A stretch of 64,000 nucleotides of DNA from Mucilaginibacter psychrotolerans (lineage in GTDB: Bacteria > Bacteroidota > Bacteroidia > Sphingobacteriales > Sphingobacteriaceae), in NCBI RefSeq assembly GCF_004519315.1, contig NZ_SOZE01000006.1, forward strand, positions 186,001 through 250,000, given 5' to 3'. Below, piece by piece: positions 1-9,831 of this stretch (positions within the stretch are counted from its first letter, which is position 1; every line of letters begins with the position of its first letter). The position numbers and the translations under genes were made by a program. Under the pieces are notes generated by a model. It saw only the letters and a list, made by a program, of their open reading frames with translations. It did no database searches and was not told the DNA's origin.

Positions 1-604
1 ACCAGCTTTCTACTTCTTTTTGCCCGTAACGTGCAACGCTATGTTTTACCCATTGATAAATCAGTTCGCGCCATTTATTATAGTCTTTTGGCGGATATGC
101 CCATCCGGTCATGATATCATCGTAGGGATCGCCCGGCTTCCAGTGGTGGCGGTACGGATCGGGGTGGGTTGATAAAGCCTGCGGCATAAACCCGATTTGC
201 GCAAGGGGCTTTATACCGCGGTTAACGTAGGTGTCAAAAATGCTATCTATCAGGTGCCAGTCGTAAACCGGGTTGCCCTTAGCATCTTCGGTATAGGCGT
301 TGGTAGATCCCCATTTTAAAGCCGCTATACCATCACCGGTAACCAACAGGCTGTGTGTACGCACATAAACTGGTGTTGGGCTTAGCGCGGCTAGTTCGGT
401 CAATAGCTTTTTGCCATCCTTCATATAGGTGTAGTTTGGCTCATCGTATCCAAACCATGCCCAAACGGGTGTCATTGGTGCTTTCTCCTTAGCCAGGTTA
501 ACGGTTATTTCCGCAGTGTGCTGGGCGAGCGCGATAGTCGGTCCCACTGCAAGCATCAGCATCAACCATATCGTTTTTAGCTTATAATAAGTTCGTGCCA
601 TCAT
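1..604 (-). CDS. GH39-like beta-xylosidase, partial (3' end off window)
   Basis: This secreted glycoside hydrolase is cut by the left edge; about 201 codons are visible. My translation starts MMARTYYKLK and has a hydrophobic signal peptide ending near ALAQ. The mature part contains FGYDEPNYTYMKDG, YVRTHSL, an IDSIFDTYV segment and GWAYPPKDYNKW, then ARYGQKEVESW. That arrangement is typical of family GH39, whose Asn-Glu-Pro acid/base motif would lie just beyond the edge, so catalysis cannot be judged. It starts 4 bases after the preceding GH43 gene, so it is the last visible member of the GH51-GH43-GH39 operon. Beta-xylosidase or alpha-arabinosidase activity on xylan or arabinan oligosaccharides is inferred. 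Two adjacent ATG codons (604 and 601) are both possible starts. Confidence 0.75.
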   Translation of the reverse strand, partial: MMARTYYKLKTIWLMLMLAVGPTIALAQHTAEITVNLAKEKAPMTPVWAWFGYDEPNYTYMKDGKKLLTELAALSPTPVYVRTHSLLVTGDGIAALKWGSTNAYTEDAKGNPVYDWHLIDSIFDTYVNRGIKPLAQIGFMPQALSTHPDPYRHHWKPGDPYDDIMTGWAYPPKDYNKWRELIYQWVKHSVARYGQKEVESW

Positions 605-608
605 ATTC

Positions 609-1589
609 CTATTGTTTAGTCAGATCGTTCTTGTTTATTTCGGGCCAGTTGCCTACCCAGCTTAACCTGGCCAGCCGTAACTTGGGTATGGCCCTGTCGG
701 CAGCATCGTACCCGTGAAAAATAACGTAATCGTCACCATCGAACGTGGCTACGCCGTTATGTCCTACGCCGTACCAGTCCTTATCGCCCTCCAGCAAAAT
801 GCTGCCGCCGCCACTGCTCATCGCCACACCATCCTTATCAAGGTAAGGGCCCTTTATATTTTCGGCACGGCCCACAATCATTTTGTAGGTACTCTTAGAC
901 CCCTGGCAGCAATAATCTATCGATGCAAAAAGGTAGTAGTATTTATCGTGCCTAGATATAAATGGTGCCTCTATAGCATTCCCACTGCGCTTTCGGCTGG
1001 CAATGGTTGGTATGGTGGCAACATTTTCGGCAAGGCCTAACCTGTCCTTTTGCAGCTTTACCAGTTTTATACCATCCCAAAACGACCCGAATACCAGATA
1101 CGGGTTGCCTTTGTCATCAGTCACCACGTTTGGATCGATGGCGTTCCAATTGGTTTGGCCGGGTACCGACCGGATGATTTGCCCGCGATCTACCCATTTA
1201 TAGTCAGCATTGCCTGGATGTAGAGTAGTATTAGTTGCCAACCCAATGGCCGACGTGTTTTTACCAAAGGCCGAAACGCTATAAAACAGGTAATACAACC
1301 CTTTGTAATACGATATATCCGGTGCCCAGATGTAGTTTTTAAAATCGGGCAAAAAATCTTTAACCCAGGTAGGCGCAGTAGCAAACACCGGTTTCTCGCG
1401 CTTCCAATGGATTCTATCTACCGACGACCAATTGCTTATGCCATTGCCGGTGCAGAAGATATAGTACAAGCTATCCTGTTTTATGATAACAGGATCATGT
1501 ACCGATATATCGGTTTTCAAATCCTGAGCCTTCAGCGTTTGGCCCAGGATAAAGAAAACAATAATGATGATGCTATTTTTCAAAAGCAT
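609..1589 (-). CDS. GH43 endo-arabinanase / arabinosidase, secreted
   Basis: A 326-residue secreted GH43 five-bladed propeller enzyme. A signal peptide covers about residues 1-21 (LGQTLKAQ). The three acidic GH43 residues can be placed: Asp in SVHDPVI near residue 31 as base, Asp in NAIDPNV as pKa modulator, and Glu in AIEAPFI as acid. YIWAPDISYYKGLYYLFYS is typical of arabinan endo-1,5-alpha-L-arabinosidases and relatives (GH43 subfamily 4/5 type, by recall). It probably cuts the arabinan backbone outside the cytoplasm. It lies 4 bases after the GH51 gene and 4 bases before the GH39 gene, so the three are surely co-transcribed. The exact linkage (endo-arabinanase or exo-arabinosidase) cannot be read from sequence alone. 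Confidence 0.85.
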   Translation of the reverse strand: MLLKNSIIIIVFFILGQTLKAQDLKTDISVHDPVIIKQDSLYYIFCTGNGISNWSSVDRIHWKREKPVFATAPTWVKDFLPDFKNYIWAPDISYYKGLYYLFYSVSAFGKNTSAIGLATNTTLHPGNADYKWVDRGQIIRSVPGQTNWNAIDPNVVTDDKGNPYLVFGSFWDGIKLVKLQKDRLGLAENVATIPTIASRKRSGNAIEAPFISRHDKYYYLFASIDYCCQGSKSTYKMIVGRAENIKGPYLDKDGVAMSSGGGSILLEGDKDWYGVGHNGVATFDGDDYVIFHGYDAADRAIPKLRLARLSWVGNWPEINKNDLTKQ

Positions 1590-1593
1590 CTGC

Positions 1594-3573
1594 TTAATTC
1601 AATTTCAGCCTGATCACTTTAAAAGTATAGGGCTCTACGGTAACCTTAACCGTTTTACCGTTTACCAGCAAGGTGCTTGCAACCGGGCTAACCAGTTTTG
1701 GCGCCTTAAAGGAGTTTACCGCAGCTTTATCGGCACTGCGTAAGGTAGTTACAACCGCCGTTTTCTTACCGGCCGATACACCATCGATTTTAAATACTAC
1801 TGGTTGTGCCGTTGCCCCGCTGTTTACGAATTTGATTATTAACTCTTTGGTGCTTTTATCAATACTCGCTGTAGCGTAGCAGCCATCCTGGCCGGTTACC
1901 ATTTCACCATCCTTTAACAAGGGTACTACATCGGTGCCTTTGTTTAGCGAAAAGAGTTGCTGCACATAATAGTTTGGCGTGCCGTATGAGCGCAGGTTAT
2001 CAAACCAGATCAAATCCGGTGTCCATTGCCAGCCATCCACATGCGCAAAGAGCGGTGCGTACGATGCCATACTCACTACATCGGCATTACGCTCCAGGCC
2101 GGTCATGAAAGCGGCCTCCGCTAAAGCACAATCCCAATTATTCTTATTATCGGGACTAGCGATAGCTACGCTTTGTGCTGCATATTCTCCCGCAAATATT
2201 TTTGGCCCTTTACGGTCGTAATTATCGTAACGGGTGGCATTATCTAAAAACCATTTAGGTGCCTGGTAATAATGCTCATCTAAAATATCGGCATGCTCGG
2301 CCCTGAAAAATTTATCCAGGCGGGTAAATTCTTCGCCATTGGGGCTGGGGCCAACGCTGGATACAATCTTTACATATGGATACTTGTCTTTTATGGCTTT
2401 GGTAAAAATCTTCCAACGGGCTATGTATTGCTCGCCCCATTGTTCGTTACCTACACCCAATACTTTTAGGTTAAAAGGCTTGGGGTGACCAAGATCGGCA
2501 CGCAGCTTACCCCATTTGGTATCGGGCCCGCCGTTAGCAAATTCAATAAGGTCCAAAGCATCCTGAACGTAAGGGTCCAGCTGATCCAGGGGTACTAACT
2601 GCCCTGTGTTATACTGGCAAGCCATACCGCAATTTAAAATTGGCAAGGGCGTTGCGCCAATATCCTCGGCGGTCATAAAATACTCCATAAAGCCGAGGCC
2701 AAAGGTTTGGTAATAATCGGGCGCGGGGCGATGCTTAAACTCCATGTTCCAGCGGTTTATCAGGTTCTCGCGCTTATCAATATCGCCAATACTTTTTTTC
2801 CATTGATAACGGTTAGCCAAATCGCGCCCCTCTACAATACACCCGCCCGGGAAACGCAGGAAACCGGGTTTCATATCGGCCAGTTTCTGCACCAGATCGG
2901 CACGCAGGCCGGCAGGGCGGTTTTTCCAGGTGTGCTGTGGAAACAGCGATATCATATCCAGTTCAACCGCGCCTTTACCCTTCAGCCAAACATATAGGGA
3001 TGCTTTGTCTTCGGTAGCGGTTGCCACAAACTTTACATTATATTTTTTCCAATCGGTTGATGTTGGCGTTATGATGGCAGTGCCGATAACAAGGCCTTTT
3101 GCGCTATGTAGCTCCACCAATAACGACACTGCATTTGCGACCGGCTTACGAGCCGTTACCGAAAAACTGTAGGTTTCGCCTTTCTTGATACCCATACCGC
3201 GGAAACCTTCGTTTGATAAACCAAAGTAGCCTGCGTTATCGCTTACGTCTATTTTAATCGTATGCGCATTTTCGGGGCGTTCGTTGGTGCGGTCAACCAC
3301 TTCTATACCTCCTTTGCCACCGGCCTTTTGTTGCTGTTGCCAACCCGCCAAATGCGAATCGAATTCGAAAGATCGGTTCTTCACCAATTCGGCGTAAACA
3401 CCGCCGTCTGCTGCGAGGTTAATATCCTCAAAAAAGATACCGTACATCGTAGGCTCAATATGTGCCTTTACCTGGCCGCTGGCAATGGTATAAACTTTTG
3501 GCTGTGTTTGCGCATTGGCAACCAACATAGTTGCTGCAGCGCACAGCGTTAGCAGTGTTTTTTTCACAAGCAT
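1594..3573 (-). CDS. GH51 alpha-L-arabinofuranosidase with N-terminal CBM-like domain
   Basis: A 659-residue secreted alpha-L-arabinofuranosidase that releases terminal arabinofuranose from arabinan, arabinoxylan or arabinogalactan. The signal peptide ends near ATMLVANAQ. MYGIFFEDINLAADGGVYAE opens the GH51 fold, residues about 70-190 look like a CBM4_9-type beta-sandwich inserted before the barrel, and FLRFPGGCIVEG follows. The acid/base Glu is in GVGNEQWGEQY and the nucleophile Glu is in IFAGEYAAQ. A C-terminal beta-sandwich runs from about residue 560 to the end. It is the first gene of the GH51-GH43-GH39 operon, and a copy of the locus-wide 20-base motif lies about 150 bases upstream (3721-3754). 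Confidence 0.93.
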   Translation of the reverse strand: MLVKKTLLTLCAAATMLVANAQTQPKVYTIASGQVKAHIEPTMYGIFFEDINLAADGGVYAELVKNRSFEFDSHLAGWQQQQKAGGKGGIEVVDRTNERPENAHTIKIDVSDNAGYFGLSNEGFRGMGIKKGETYSFSVTARKPVANAVSLLVELHSAKGLVIGTAIITPTSTDWKKYNVKFVATATEDKASLYVWLKGKGAVELDMISLFPQHTWKNRPAGLRADLVQKLADMKPGFLRFPGGCIVEGRDLANRYQWKKSIGDIDKRENLINRWNMEFKHRPAPDYYQTFGLGFMEYFMTAEDIGATPLPILNCGMACQYNTGQLVPLDQLDPYVQDALDLIEFANGGPDTKWGKLRADLGHPKPFNLKVLGVGNEQWGEQYIARWKIFTKAIKDKYPYVKIVSSVGPSPNGEEFTRLDKFFRAEHADILDEHYYQAPKWFLDNATRYDNYDRKGPKIFAGEYAAQSVAIASPDNKNNWDCALAEAAFMTGLERNADVVSMASYAPLFAHVDGWQWTPDLIWFDNLRSYGTPNYYVQQLFSLNKGTDVVPLLKDGEMVTGQDGCYATASIDKSTKELIIKFVNSGATAQPVVFKIDGVSAGKKTAVVTTLRSADKAAVNSFKAPKLVSPVASTLLVNGKTVKVTVEPYTFKVIRLKLN

Positions 3574-3720
3574 AATACTTAAAAAAAATAGACCTCGAAA
3601 ACCGGGAGGACCCGAGGATTTTGTTTATAAAAGGTTGTATTAGATCAATTCACACAAGTTTTAGCAATACAACAAATACTGCATGGCTTCCTATTGTGTT
3701 TATCGATTCCCGAAGATAAC

Positions 3721-3754
3721 ATAAATTTATTAATTGTATAATCAACACTTAAAA
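3721..3754 (-). promoter_or_regulatory. Operator site A of the arabinan locus
   Basis: In the sense of the downstream GH51 operon the core reads AAGTGTTGATTATACAATTA. The full 34-base block matches 9798-9831, upstream of the AraC gene, at 33 of 34 positions and in the same orientation to its gene. A second AAGTGT half-site lies just upstream in the same sense. The role as a binding site for the hybrid sensor or the AraC protein is inferred from repetition and position. The rest of 3574-3824 is AT-rich with no gene. Confidence 0.65.
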
Positions 3755-3824
3755 TATTATTTACACTTCTTCTCAACTGTTTTAATTTGAGCAGGCAACG
3801 CAATAAATATGAGCAGCCTTTTAA

Positions 3825-4961
3825 CTATTTGCTTAAATCGCCCAAATCCCAACTATCTTTCCAAACCACATTTACAATATCGCCGGTAATTGTTATGGGC
3901 AGCCAAATGTACCTGCCATCTATAGCATTCTTTGGCTCCCATTTATCGGCCATAAATATCAGCGCATCTTTTTTGCCGTTAACATTTAAGATATGGGTGC
4001 TTTGGCCACCGTAGGTAAGGTCGCTATTGGGGCCGATGCATGGATTACCCAGGTACTCCCATGGCCCGAATATTGATTTTGCCCTAAACAAGCGCGCCGC
4101 ATTGGGTGCCCAACCGGTACAGCCCGACCCTATCATATAATAAAAGCCGTTACGTTTAAAAACCGCCGGGGCCTCCGTCTGCTGGCCAATATAAACTCTG
4201 GAGAACTTACCCGTATGTGCGGTGTAATCGGCGTTTAACTCGGCTACGTGCAAGGTGTAATTTTCTTCCGACGAGAAAATGTGATAGGCTTTACCATCAT
4301 CATCAACAAATAAAGTCATATCGCGGGCCATTTGTCCACCGGCAAAATCGCGCATAAAAAACTTATCCTGCTCTTTTACAATTGTAGTGTTCACCCTGTC
4401 GCTATCCGGCGTGCCCTTTGGGTAAAACGGCATTTTGCCGGCGTTGGGCCTATAACTACGGATATATTGGTAAGGGCCGGTTGGCTTATCGCTAACTGCC
4501 AGGCCTGTGCGCGCTGCACTGTAACCTTTGCCCTTTAACTCCAGGTGGAACCACATCACATATTTCTTAGTTTTTGCGTTGTAAATAACCTTGGGCCGTT
4601 CTAAAACACAACCCTTTACAATGTCGCTCTGCTCATCATCTGACATAGGCAGGGCAATACCCTCATCTTTCCAGTTGTACAAATTGGTTGATGAATAGCA
4701 ATGCACACCAACCAGAGATGTATTGCCGGCGCTACCTGCCACCTTGTGCTCGCCAAACCAGTAATAAACGTTATCCTTAAACAAAATACCCCCGCCGTGG
4801 GCGTTAATGGCCACGCCCTTATCATCGTACCATTGCGCAATGGGTGTAAATTTACCTGCACCCGCATGTGCTGTAGTTTGTGCATGTAGCTGCTGCATCC
4901 CAATGAAACCAAAGCAGGCAAAAAACAACCGCGACAAAATGAAGAACCTGTAACTATTCAT
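3825..4961 (-). CDS. GH43-superfamily glycosidase (galactanase-like subfamily)
   Basis: A 378-residue secreted protein with a signal peptide (cleavage near QLHAQ) and a GH43/GH-F clan propeller. Telling stretches are INAHGGGILF-KDNVYYWFGE, KYVMWFHLE, TLFVDDDGKAYHIFSSEE and QTEAPAVFKRNGFYYMIGSG. The first blade has AHGGG where classical GH43 enzymes have an Asp-Pro pair, a layout I associate with exo-beta-1,3-galactanase-like subfamilies (24/34). Hydrolysis of galactan or arabinogalactan side chains is inferred. It sits 123 bases after the hybrid sensor gene on the same strand, with no clear terminator between, so it may be transcribed with it. It is separated from the GH51 operon by 251 bases holding operator site A. 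Confidence 0.75.
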   Translation of the reverse strand: MNSYRFFILSRLFFACFGFIGMQQLHAQTTAHAGAGKFTPIAQWYDDKGVAINAHGGGILFKDNVYYWFGEHKVAGSAGNTSLVGVHCYSSTNLYNWKDEGIALPMSDDEQSDIVKGCVLERPKVIYNAKTKKYVMWFHLELKGKGYSAARTGLAVSDKPTGPYQYIRSYRPNAGKMPFYPKGTPDSDRVNTTIVKEQDKFFMRDFAGGQMARDMTLFVDDDGKAYHIFSSEENYTLHVAELNADYTAHTGKFSRVYIGQQTEAPAVFKRNGFYYMIGSGCTGWAPNAARLFRAKSIFGPWEYLGNPCIGPNSDLTYGGQSTHILNVNGKKDALIFMADKWEPKNAIDGRYIWLPITITGDIVNVVWKDSWDLGDLSK

Positions 4962-5084
4962 GAAAGATTGAAACTTAAAACATTAAACAAAGTGGAAACA
5001 AAAACATCAAGTTTACGGGATTCAGCGGCAGATTACTACAATTTTCCTATCTAAACCTGAAACTATCTTAAGGTGCGCCGGGGT

Positions 5085-8000
5085 TTAGTTATTTTTTTTG
5101 ATAGCCGGGTTAAGCGAGAATTTCTTCGAAAAAGGGTCCCTGTATTTTTTGATGTATTCTGACGGATTTAAGCCAAAAAGCTGCGCAAACTGCTCCCTGA
5201 AATACTTTATATCTTTAAAGCCCACAATTACCGAAGCTTCGTTCACGTTCAACGATGTGTTGATGAACAACTCGGCGGCACGCCTTAAACGCACGAACCT
5301 GATAAAGCTGTTAGGCGTTTGATTTGACACCAGCTTTATCTTCTTAAACAGACTGGAGCGGCTCATGTTAATTTCGGCGGCCAGTTCATCAACGCCAAAA
5401 TCATCATCATCCAACCGGTTCTCGATAACGAGGATGCAGCGGTCGATAAATAGCTTTTCCTCTTCGGATATCTTCACGCTTTGCTCCTTAAGGGTAACCT
5501 TACGGTAAAAGTAATTCTGGAGGCTGTTGCGGCTATCCAGCAGGGCATCTATCCTGGCGGTAAGCAATTCTTTATCCAGCGGCTTAGAAAAGTAATCGTC
5601 GGCCCCATGTTTAATGCCTTTTAGCTTTATTTCCTGGGATGAATTGGCCGTAATTAAAATTAAAGGGATATGGGCGAGCGAGGGATTGGCCTTTATCTCT
5701 TCGCAAAGCTCAAGGCCGCTTTTGCCCTCCATGGTAATATCACTGATAATAATATCGGGCACGTGTTCCCTGGCCATCAAAATCCCCTCGAAACCATCTG
5801 CGGCTTCCAGCATAGAGAATTGGCCTTTAAATATTTGTTTAAGATAGATCCGCATATCAGGATGGTCATCTATCACGAGCATGGTGCGGCTAGAAAAAAC
5901 TGACGGTGCGGTGTTTTGGTCCAACCCAGATGCACTCTCAGTATCTGTAATTGGATCGGCCCGAAGCGCATGGTTGGTGAGTTCCTGCTCGCCCGAAAGT
6001 TCGTCCAAAAAAACGTTCCCACAGTCGATGTCCTCATTTATTTGAAGGCCCGGGAAATGCGCTTTCCCCTTTTTGAAATTAATGAAAAAGGTGCTGCCCT
6101 GCCCCAATTCGCTCTCGTAACTAATATCGGCTTTATGCAGCTTAACAAACTGATGTACCAGGTAAAGACCAATCCCGAATCCGGCTTTCTGACTCGACCG
6201 TGGATTGCCCGACCTGTAAAACTTATCGAAAAGATGCTCGCCTGTTTCAGGAGAAATACCATAACCTGTATCGCTTATCGCAACAATTATAAACCCGTCA
6301 GATTCGGACACCTTGAAAACGATATGCCCCCCGTTATCGGTGTAGCGAAGCGCATTTGACAGCAAATTATAAAGGATAACTTCAATTTTGGCCTTATCGC
6401 CATATAGGCTGATAGGTTCGTCACCCATCAGTATTTGGTAGGTTATCCCCTTACTGCGGGCCTGGTAGGCAAAACTTTCGTAAGTGAGCCTGCAAAGCGC
6501 AGAAAAGTCAATCAGGCTTAATTGCAGGTCAGCACCGTCGTGTTCTGTTTTGTTAAAGAGCAGCAGCTGATCTATCAGGCTCACCAGTCGGCGCGCATTG
6601 CGATAAATAATACCCAGCTCTACGTCTTTTTGCTGAGCGGGCCTGGCAAGTATCTCCTGCAAGGGGTTAATGATGAGCATAAGCGGGGTACGGAACTCGT
6701 GCGATACCTGCGTAAAGAAGGATGTTTTCCGCAAACTTAGCTCGGCTTCTTTCTCACTGTTCATACGCTCCAGCTTTATTTGGTATTGCAGCCTGGCCTT
6801 GCTGGTTCGATACCTGATGAAAGCCAGTATTAACGATACCAGCACCCCCGTATAGAACAACCAGGCCCACCATGTACGGAACCAGGGTGGTGTAATGATC
6901 AGTTTCAGCGTGGTTTGCTGTGCGTTCCATTTTCCTAAAGCATTGGTAGATCGTATGTGCAAGGTGTAGTTACCCTCACGGATGTTGTTGTAGGTAATTA
7001 CCCTTTGATTGCCTGCCTGTATCCAGTCTTTATCCAGCCCCTCCAGGTAATAAGCATACTTAATATGCTCGGGAGAAGAATACTCCAGCCCGGCAAATGC
7101 GAAGGAAAGTATTGCTTCATCATACGGTACTTTTAAACCTTGCACCTCTCGCGTACCGTTGCTGCTGGTAATTGTATTTATGTTGGTTATGTTTTTATTA
7201 TTTACGCTTATGTTGGTAAACACCACGGGGGGCATATAATTGCGGGTGGTAATACTATCTGGATGAAATAAGTTAAAACCATTTATACCGCCGAATGCAA
7301 GCTCTCCCGATTTTAACTTCAAGGCTGCATTAGCTGAGAACTGATTGCTTTGCAGGCCATCGCTTTCGAAATAACTACTGGTTTTAAAATCTTGATAGCC
7401 AAAGCTAGTTATCCCTGTAAAAGTACTCAACCACAGCTTGCCGGAGTTATCTTCCAGTATATTCAAAACCGAATTGCCCGATAGACCCTCGCTATCGGTG
7501 TACCGGCTTACGATTTTACCGGTTGCCCTGTTAAATAAGCACAAGCCGCCGCCTTCGGTACCTAACCAAAAATTGCCGCTTTTATCTTCATAAATTGCGC
7601 GTACAGGCTTATCTATCCTATAAAAAACATGGTGGTGTGTTACAGTATCGAGCTTAATAAGATACTCCGCATTGCCGCACCACAGTTGGCCGGCGCGGTC
7701 CTCCATAAACGAATAGGGATCATTCACCTGTTGATCAAAAACGATGAACTTATTCACTTTTCTGTTAAACCTGTACAGCTTACCGTTGGAGAATGTACCG
7801 GCCCAAAGATTTTTGCGGCTGTCTTCATGTAAAAGCCAAACATTCTTACTCAGTTCACCGGTTTCCGGGTTTTCGCATTCAAAATGCTCGAAACCACCGC
7901 TTTGCGCATTAAAACGATTCACCCCCCCTGCAAAAGTGGCCACCCACATTTTATTAAGATAGTCTTTTACGATATAGGTAACCATATTGCTGCTAAGCGA

Positions 8001-9209
8001 AGCGGGGGAATGATTTGAATGGACGAAGTTTTGGAACTTTCCCGTTGCCCGGTCCATCACAGAAACGCCGCCATCTTCTGAGCCTACCCAAAGCCGTTGC
8101 TTATCGTACTCGCAAAAAGACGATACGTAATCATTAACCAGGCTACGGTCGTTTCCGGTTTCATGCCGGTAGGTTTGAAAGTAATTCTTTTGCTGATCTA
8201 CAATATACACCCCAGCGCGCACGGTCGCAATCCATATCCGCGATTCTTTATCCTGGTAAACATCCATTACGGCGTTGCTCTGCAGCAGCCCTGTTTTTTG
8301 TCCCTGCTTGATGTAACTAAATTTACCCGAAGCCCGGTTGAGTATGCTAACCCCGCCGCCTTCGATACCGATGTAAAGGTTATGATTACGCGAGGGTAAC
8401 AAACAGCTGATATTATTGCCGGATAATTGACCCTGGCCCGCCCGATAGACGCCAACGATTTTCTTTTGCTGCACAGCATATTTAAACAGCCCACTGTTAC
8501 TACCTATCCAAACGGTGCCTTCATTATCTGTTTTTATACGGCCAGCCACCTTTACATTGTTGCTTGCCAATACAATTTGTTTAGCACTACTATCATAATA
8601 ACATAAGCCAATTTCGGTTAAAAAGAGCCAGACCTTATTGTGCTTATCAATATCTATGGTAGGGCAATCCACATACATCAGGGTATTCATGCCATACTTT
8701 ACCGGCAGTTGGATGCAAATATCGCTATCGTGCGGTTTTAAGAATACCCCCGCGCTGTTAGTACCGATGAAAAGGTTTCCCTCGCTATCTGCCTTAATTA
8801 CATCTATATTAAATGTTAGCTTATACAGCTTTCCGGAATGATAATCCCGGTAATATGCCCAATGAAAATCATCGGTAACGGGGTCTAGTGCCATCAGGCC
8901 CTGGCCGGTCCCTACCCAAATTTGCTGTTTATTATCCTCACTTATGGCGTAAATGTAATTGTGCTGCAACGAAGCGGTGTCCCTAAACTTGTTCCGGTAA
9001 ACCTTTACCTGGTACCCATCGTAACGGTTAAGCCCGTCGAAAGTGCCAAACCACATAAAGCCTTTCTTATCCTGAAAAATGCAGCGCACGGAATTGTTCG
9101 ACAGGCCGTCTGTAATGGAAAGCTTGCTCATTTGCTGTTGCGCCATAAGCCCCGATTGGATGCAAATGGTAAGCAGCAAAATAACGACGGCGCGATGCTT
9201 TAGATACAT
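5085..9209 (-). CDS. Hybrid two-component system sensor/regulator (HTCS)
   Basis: A 1374-residue one-protein signalling chain spanning the inner membrane. In order: signal peptide (to about 23), a periplasmic two-component-regulator propeller with repeats such as WIGSNSGLFKY and WVGSEDGGVSVMDRATG, a Y_Y_Y domain (about 680-770), a membrane helix near 780-800, and a HisKA domain with the phospho-acceptor His in QVSHEFRTPL near 838. Then come HATPase boxes (NLLSNALRYTDNGG, DTGYGIS, GFGIGLYLVH), a receiver domain with the acceptor Asp in IIISDITMEGK near 1155, and an AraC HTH at the C-terminus. HTCS proteins bind an oligosaccharide directly and activate their utilisation locus. Flanking arabinan enzymes suggest an arabino-oligosaccharide ligand. 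A motif copy at 9466-9485 upstream suggests autoregulation. Confidence 0.95.
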   Translation of the reverse strand: MYLKHRAVVILLLTICIQSGLMAQQQMSKLSITDGLSNNSVRCIFQDKKGFMWFGTFDGLNRYDGYQVKVYRNKFRDTASLQHNYIYAISEDNKQQIWVGTGQGLMALDPVTDDFHWAYYRDYHSGKLYKLTFNIDVIKADSEGNLFIGTNSAGVFLKPHDSDICIQLPVKYGMNTLMYVDCPTIDIDKHNKVWLFLTEIGLCYYDSSAKQIVLASNNVKVAGRIKTDNEGTVWIGSNSGLFKYAVQQKKIVGVYRAGQGQLSGNNISCLLPSRNHNLYIGIEGGGVSILNRASGKFSYIKQGQKTGLLQSNAVMDVYQDKESRIWIATVRAGVYIVDQQKNYFQTYRHETGNDRSLVNDYVSSFCEYDKQRLWVGSEDGGVSVMDRATGKFQNFVHSNHSPASLSSNMVTYIVKDYLNKMWVATFAGGVNRFNAQSGGFEHFECENPETGELSKNVWLLHEDSRKNLWAGTFSNGKLYRFNRKVNKFIVFDQQVNDPYSFMEDRAGQLWCGNAEYLIKLDTVTHHHVFYRIDKPVRAIYEDKSGNFWLGTEGGGLCLFNRATGKIVSRYTDSEGLSGNSVLNILEDNSGKLWLSTFTGITSFGYQDFKTSSYFESDGLQSNQFSANAALKLKSGELAFGGINGFNLFHPDSITTRNYMPPVVFTNISVNNKNITNINTITSSNGTREVQGLKVPYDEAILSFAFAGLEYSSPEHIKYAYYLEGLDKDWIQAGNQRVITYNNIREGNYTLHIRSTNALGKWNAQQTTLKLIITPPWFRTWWAWLFYTGVLVSLILAFIRYRTSKARLQYQIKLERMNSEKEAELSLRKTSFFTQVSHEFRTPLMLIINPLQEILARPAQQKDVELGIIYRNARRLVSLIDQLLLFNKTEHDGADLQLSLIDFSALCRLTYESFAYQARSKGITYQILMGDEPISLYGDKAKIEVILYNLLSNALRYTDNGGHIVFKVSESDGFIIVAISDTGYGISPETGEHLFDKFYRSGNPRSSQKAGFGIGLYLVHQFVKLHKADISYESELGQGSTFFINFKKGKAHFPGLQINEDIDCGNVFLDELSGEQELTNHALRADPITDTESASGLDQNTAPSVFSSRTMLVIDDHPDMRIYLKQIFKGQFSMLEAADGFEGILMAREHVPDIIISDITMEGKSGLELCEEIKANPSLAHIPLILITANSSQEIKLKGIKHGADDYFSKPLDKELLTARIDALLDSRNSLQNYFYRKVTLKEQSVKISEEEKLFIDRCILVIENRLDDDDFGVDELAAEINMSRSSLFKKIKLVSNQTPNSFIRFVRLRRAAELFINTSLNVNEASVIVGFKDIKYFREQFAQLFGLNPSEYIKKYRDPFSKKFSLNPAIKKNN

Positions 9210-9465
9210 ATTAAACGCTTTTAATCAGAGCCTGGTCTTTACAGCAACAAATACATTGATTGATGAGGCACTGTTAAATATACCCCTTTCTATCCCCTGT
9301 ATCATTTTTAATCCTTCACCTCATCTGCACCCCTCGCCCGGAGTTATTAGCGGGCCCCAAAATTAAAAAAGTTGCCGATTTATTATTTGTCCCCCATATT
9401 AGAGATAATTACCCCCCTACCCAAACACCGCCCTAATTTACATTTGTTTCATCAAAACCAATTGT

Positions 9466-9485
9466 TTAGTGTAAAAAAAACACTT
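9466..9485 (-). promoter_or_regulatory. Operator site D of the arabinan locus
   Basis: Read toward the HTCS gene it is AAGTGTTTTTTTTACACTAA, an inverted repeat of AGTGT/ACACT and the most symmetric copy of the locus motif. It is 257 bases upstream of the HTCS start. Regulatory function is inferred. Confidence 0.45.
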
Positions 9486-9797
9486 ATTATAAACCACAGG
9501 TCTCTTTCGTCAAAGATATAGAATCAGGCTTTACTAAACCGCAGTTTTTAAATTCAGTTAAAGGCTGGCCATGTATTGCTATAGTTCTTATATAATTGGT
9601 AAAAGGCTTATTAGTGCTTATGAAGATATTAAATACATACGATATTATCTTCATTTTGGCTTTATTTTAACCAAGTAGCGAAATATAAACCTATCCTAAT
9701 GAAAAAGGAAGCATTAAAAATGAAAAGCAGCCGACCATTTACCGCTAAGCGCATAATGGTGCACAACGAATAAAAGATAAATTTTTTTGACACTTTT

Positions 9798-9831
9798 TTT
9801 TAAGTGTTTATTATACAATTAATAAATTTAT
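9798..9831 (+). promoter_or_regulatory. Operator site B of the arabinan locus
   Basis: The core AAGTGTTTATTATACAATTA lies 171 bases upstream of the AraC gene and in the same sense. The 34-base block differs from site A at one position. An extra inverted half, GACACTT, precedes it. Conservation over 34 AT-rich bases between two unrelated gene starts supports a protein-binding site. Confidence 0.65.

Noticed and set aside
5041-5084. A terminator between the HTCS gene and the downstream GH43 gene
   Set aside because: No stem followed by a T run was found in the gap, so co-transcription is left open.
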